Below are positions 62,327-64,000 of a DNA stretch of 64,000 nucleotides, piece by piece; position 1 is the first letter of the stretch; each line of letters starts with the position of its first letter. A program made the translations under genes and the position numbers. The stretch spans positions 165,825-229,824 of the forward strand of contig NZ_JAHGVE010000006.1 in the NCBI RefSeq assembly GCF_018835585.1. Direction: 5' to 3'. The notes under the pieces are model-generated. The model had not been told where the DNA came from. It saw nothing but the letters and a program-made list of their open reading frames with translations, and made no database searches. Origin of the DNA: Pelorhabdus rhamnosifermentans (GTDB taxonomy: Bacteria > Bacillota > Negativicutes > UMGS1260).

Positions 62327-63377
62327 GATTCATTCCTCCTGCCTGACCCAATTTTCTACTATGATTGAGTAATTTTACAGCAAGTGTTAACATATCGACT
62401 ACAATAGATGCTCCAATGGCTTCGCCTAGACGAACGCCCATATCTACGCAGGCTTCTAAATGTAAAAACTGCAAAGCAATCTGATGGGCTGGTTCTGTCG
62501 ACAAGTGAGATGCAAATAAATAATCTTTCACAAGTGGGTGCAGCGTGCTGGCAATTAACGCCGCCGCAGTTGTATTCAGTCCATCAATAATGACGGCACA
62601 GCGATTGGCAGCACAACCTAGAATAACGCCTGCTAGCGCCCCCAGCTCAAAACCGCCCACCTTGGCCAGCACGTCTATACCATCTGTGACATCAGGCTGA
62701 TTGACTGTAAGTGCCTGGCGAACAATTTTTCTTTTAACTTCTAATCGAGCATCGGATATACCTGTACCTCGTCCAGTCACCACATCGGCAGGCAATCCCG
62801 TAAAAGCGGCTACAATGGCTGCGCTTGCTGTCGTATTACCAATACCCATTTCACCTAGGCTAAAACAGGTATAACCCTGCTGTACATAGTCATTTACAAT
62901 GGCAATGCCTGTTTCAATAGCCAACAAAGCCTGCTCACATGTCATGGCCGGTCCTTGAGTAAAATCATGCGTACCATAAGCAATTTTTTTATGCAAAAGT
63001 CCGGGGACATGTGATAAATCTCCGGCTACTCCCATATCAACAACAACTAAATGAGCGCCACAAAAATTAGCAAATGCATTGGCACTACCACCTTTCGAAA
63101 TACAATAATTCGCCGTCATGTGAAGTGTTGTCTCCACTGGATAGGCACTAATTCCCTGCTTAGCAACACCATGATCGGCAGAGGCAATAATCATACAGTT
63201 ACGAGGCAGCTCCAGATGTAATTTTCCCAAAATCCCTGCATATTGTTCTATCATACTTTCCAAACGCCCCAGGCTTCGGCCGGTTTGGTTAAAAATTTCC
63301 AATTGAACCTTGACCTGTTCCATAACAACTGCATCTAAAGCCGTAATTTTTAGCAATGTTTCTTGTAATAAACTCAT
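62319..63377 (-). CDS. cobT: CobT-family phosphoribosyltransferase, first of a tandem pair (ArsA/ArsB-like)
   Basis: 352 residues from the ATG at 63377 (GGAGGTTGTC before it). It keeps the canonical LGEMGIGNTTASAA (about 174-187), ASADHGVAKQG and GKI/AYGT regions, and RLGEAIGASIV with the second Glu, though the usual GTGA there is changed to AIGA. By motif it complements its partner: one site is canonical here and altered there, and vice versa. It is the first gene behind the cobalamin riboswitch. A true CobT for dimethylbenzimidazole cannot be excluded. Confidence 0.88.
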   Translation of the reverse strand: MSLLQETLLKITALDAVVMEQVKVQLEIFNQTGRSLGRLESMIEQYAGILGKLHLELPRNCMIIASADHGVAKQGISAYPVETTLHMTANYCISKGGSANAFANFCGAHLVVVDMGVAGDLSHVPGLLHKKIAYGTHDFTQGPAMTCEQALLAIETGIAIVNDYVQQGYTCFSLGEMGIGNTTASAAIVAAFTGLPADVVTGRGTGISDARLEVKRKIVRQALTVNQPDVTDGIDVLAKVGGFELGALAGVILGCAANRCAVIIDGLNTTAAALIASTLHPLVKDYLFASHLSTEPAHQIALQFLHLEACVDMGVRLGEAIGASIVVDMLTLAVKLLNHSRKLGQAGGMNHA

Positions 63378-63478
63378 GACAACCTCCAATATAAAATGAA
63401 CGGATAAATTTAGTCTTTAGTCTACCCTCTGGATCAAAAATATTCTTCCTGTAATGATAAAAAGACATCTGCATAGAT

Positions 63479-63523
63479 TAAAAAAAGAAGGCCTTTTGAG
63501 CAAATAGCTCGAAAAGCCTTCTT
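63479..63523 (-). terminator. riboswitch expression-platform terminator
   Basis: On the minus strand GAAGGCTTTTCGAGC and GCTCAAAAGGCCTTC form the stem, followed by TTTTTT. It lies between the aptamer and the first cobT gene, so it is the off-switch. Confidence 0.8.
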
Positions 63524-63544
63524 TTCCATGAAGGATATTTTAGC

Positions 63545-63725
63545 GGTAAAAGGTAGGTCTCCTGGCTCCTGGCTCATCAACAACTTACCCCTTCCCCTAA
63601 TTGAGTGGCTTTGTAAGTTCTCCCCAGTACAGTGGCGGGCCCGCGCTTATGCATAACAAAGATGCTCTGACTTTCCTATTATCCCCCCATCACTCTGGGT
63701 GGCACCTTAACCGTATACTTATCTA
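63545..63725 (-). ncRNA. cobalamin riboswitch
   Basis: On the minus strand the aptamer reads GGTGCCACCC, then GGGGGGATAATAGGAAAGTC, GCCACTGTACT and the B12 box AGCCAGGAGACCTACC (63552-63567 region). All of these are standard Cbl-riboswitch elements in order. With the terminator downstream it should shut off the tandem cobT genes when cobamide is plentiful. Confidence 0.92.
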
Positions 63726-63734
63726 ATTGATGTC

Positions 63735-63763
63735 ATTATAGCAGGCAAACAAACATGCGTCAA
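63735..63763 (-). promoter_or_regulatory. promoter of the riboswitch-cobT transcript
   Basis: On the minus strand TTGACG (63758-63763), 17 bases and TATAAT (63735-63740), just ahead of the aptamer. Confidence 0.7.
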
Positions 63764-63991
63764 TACAGACTGAATCTATAATAGTCAGTAAAATTTTTCC
63801 TTCTCAGCCAATCTTTTTGTTTATTCCAAATGAGATTGTCCACTTTAACAAACGTTACGAAGTCAATGTATCCGTGTATTTATTACGGATGATAAAAAAA
63901 ATGACCATAGAATATGTTATAATAATAATTAGGCTTTACTTGTAAAATTCAGTGAATTATAAAAGTTTCTGCATGATTGTGAGGACTTACT
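63764..63991. other. AT-rich intergenic region at the right end
   Basis: 228 bp. A TATAAT on the plus strand near 63920 may serve a gene starting at 63992, but I see no good -35. No RNA gene is recognised. Confidence 0.3.
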
Positions 63992-64000
63992 ATGTATCTC
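63992..64000 (+). CDS. start of a gene running off the window
   Basis: ATG TAT CTC follows GTGAGGACTTACT, a plausible ribosome site. Only three codons are in view, so nothing can be said about the product. Confidence 0.35.

Noticed and set aside
1-64000. CRISPR arrays, tRNA/rRNA genes and insertion sequences
   Set aside because: I looked for regularly spaced repeats, for GTTC-A-A TPsiC-type tRNA motifs and for DDE transposase ORFs and found none I could support. The only mobile-element protein is the serine recombinase.

Overview
The window comes from an AT-rich, spore-forming, Gram-negative-type Firmicute, most probably a Negativicute of the Sporomusaceae (Sporomusa/Pelosinus-like). The evidence is a cotJ spore-coat operon, an outer-membrane-style RND pump with its adaptor, a GlnRS, and two tandem CobT homologues behind a cobalamin riboswitch. 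That last arrangement is known as ArsAB in Sporomusa and Veillonella. The species call is inference.

Layout. 1-5150: a gene-poor, low-GC accessory segment. It holds the tail of a GGDEF protein, several small orphan ORFs, a secreted orphan protein and a large serine recombinase. The recombinase ends about 15 bp from cotJC, which breaks off after about 57 codons in the otherwise normal cotJA-cotJB-cotJC operon (5153-5827). This is the layout of an element that interrupts a sporulation gene. 6012-9219: two convergent ABC-F ATPases. 9326-14737: glnS, a metallophosphoesterase, fabH and a Na+/solute symporter in one run. 14778-19298: a VOC protein, an M20 amidohydrolase, a second symporter with its DUF3311 partner, and TcdA. 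19414-28773: an SsuABC-type importer with an aminotransferase, LarA, a CYTH/CHAD protein, a HAD phosphatase and an SbmA/YddA-like ABC protein. 28943-31068: cidAB with divergent LysR. 31279-34700: an ECF S-component with pyridoxal kinase, then a two-component system. 34926-38159: fixC-fixX without fixAB, a TSUP exporter and a decayed fetB. 38263-43223: a tetR-adaptor-RND pump operon. 43461-47349: a CBS protein, an orphan HlyD-type adaptor, a stand-alone biotin carboxylase and a FlK-like thioesterase. 47549-57843: a hexuronate catabolism cluster (dctP, uxuB, two MFS carriers, an L-gulonate/L-galactonate-type dehydrogenase, uxuA, uxaC, GntR). 58039-61244: an aroA-aroC-aroK operon. 61241-63763: tandem cobT homologues under a cobalamin riboswitch.

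Main observations. (1) cotJC is split next to a serine recombinase, so sporulation-specific excision could rebuild it, as for sigK/skin. (2) The aro operon has a consensus promoter, an unannotated 44-codon ORF with 12 aromatic residues in an 18-residue block (Tyr, Phe and Trp), and an intrinsic terminator before aroA. This looks like a leader-peptide attenuator that senses all three pathway products. (3) The tandem CobT pair suggests phenolyl-cobamide synthesis. (4) A 17-bp inverted repeat of FapR-like form is shared by the accC and FlK-like promoters. (5) A perfect 24-bp palindrome overlaps the -10 of the uronate operon, and a matching half-site lies before an orphan TRAP receptor gene.
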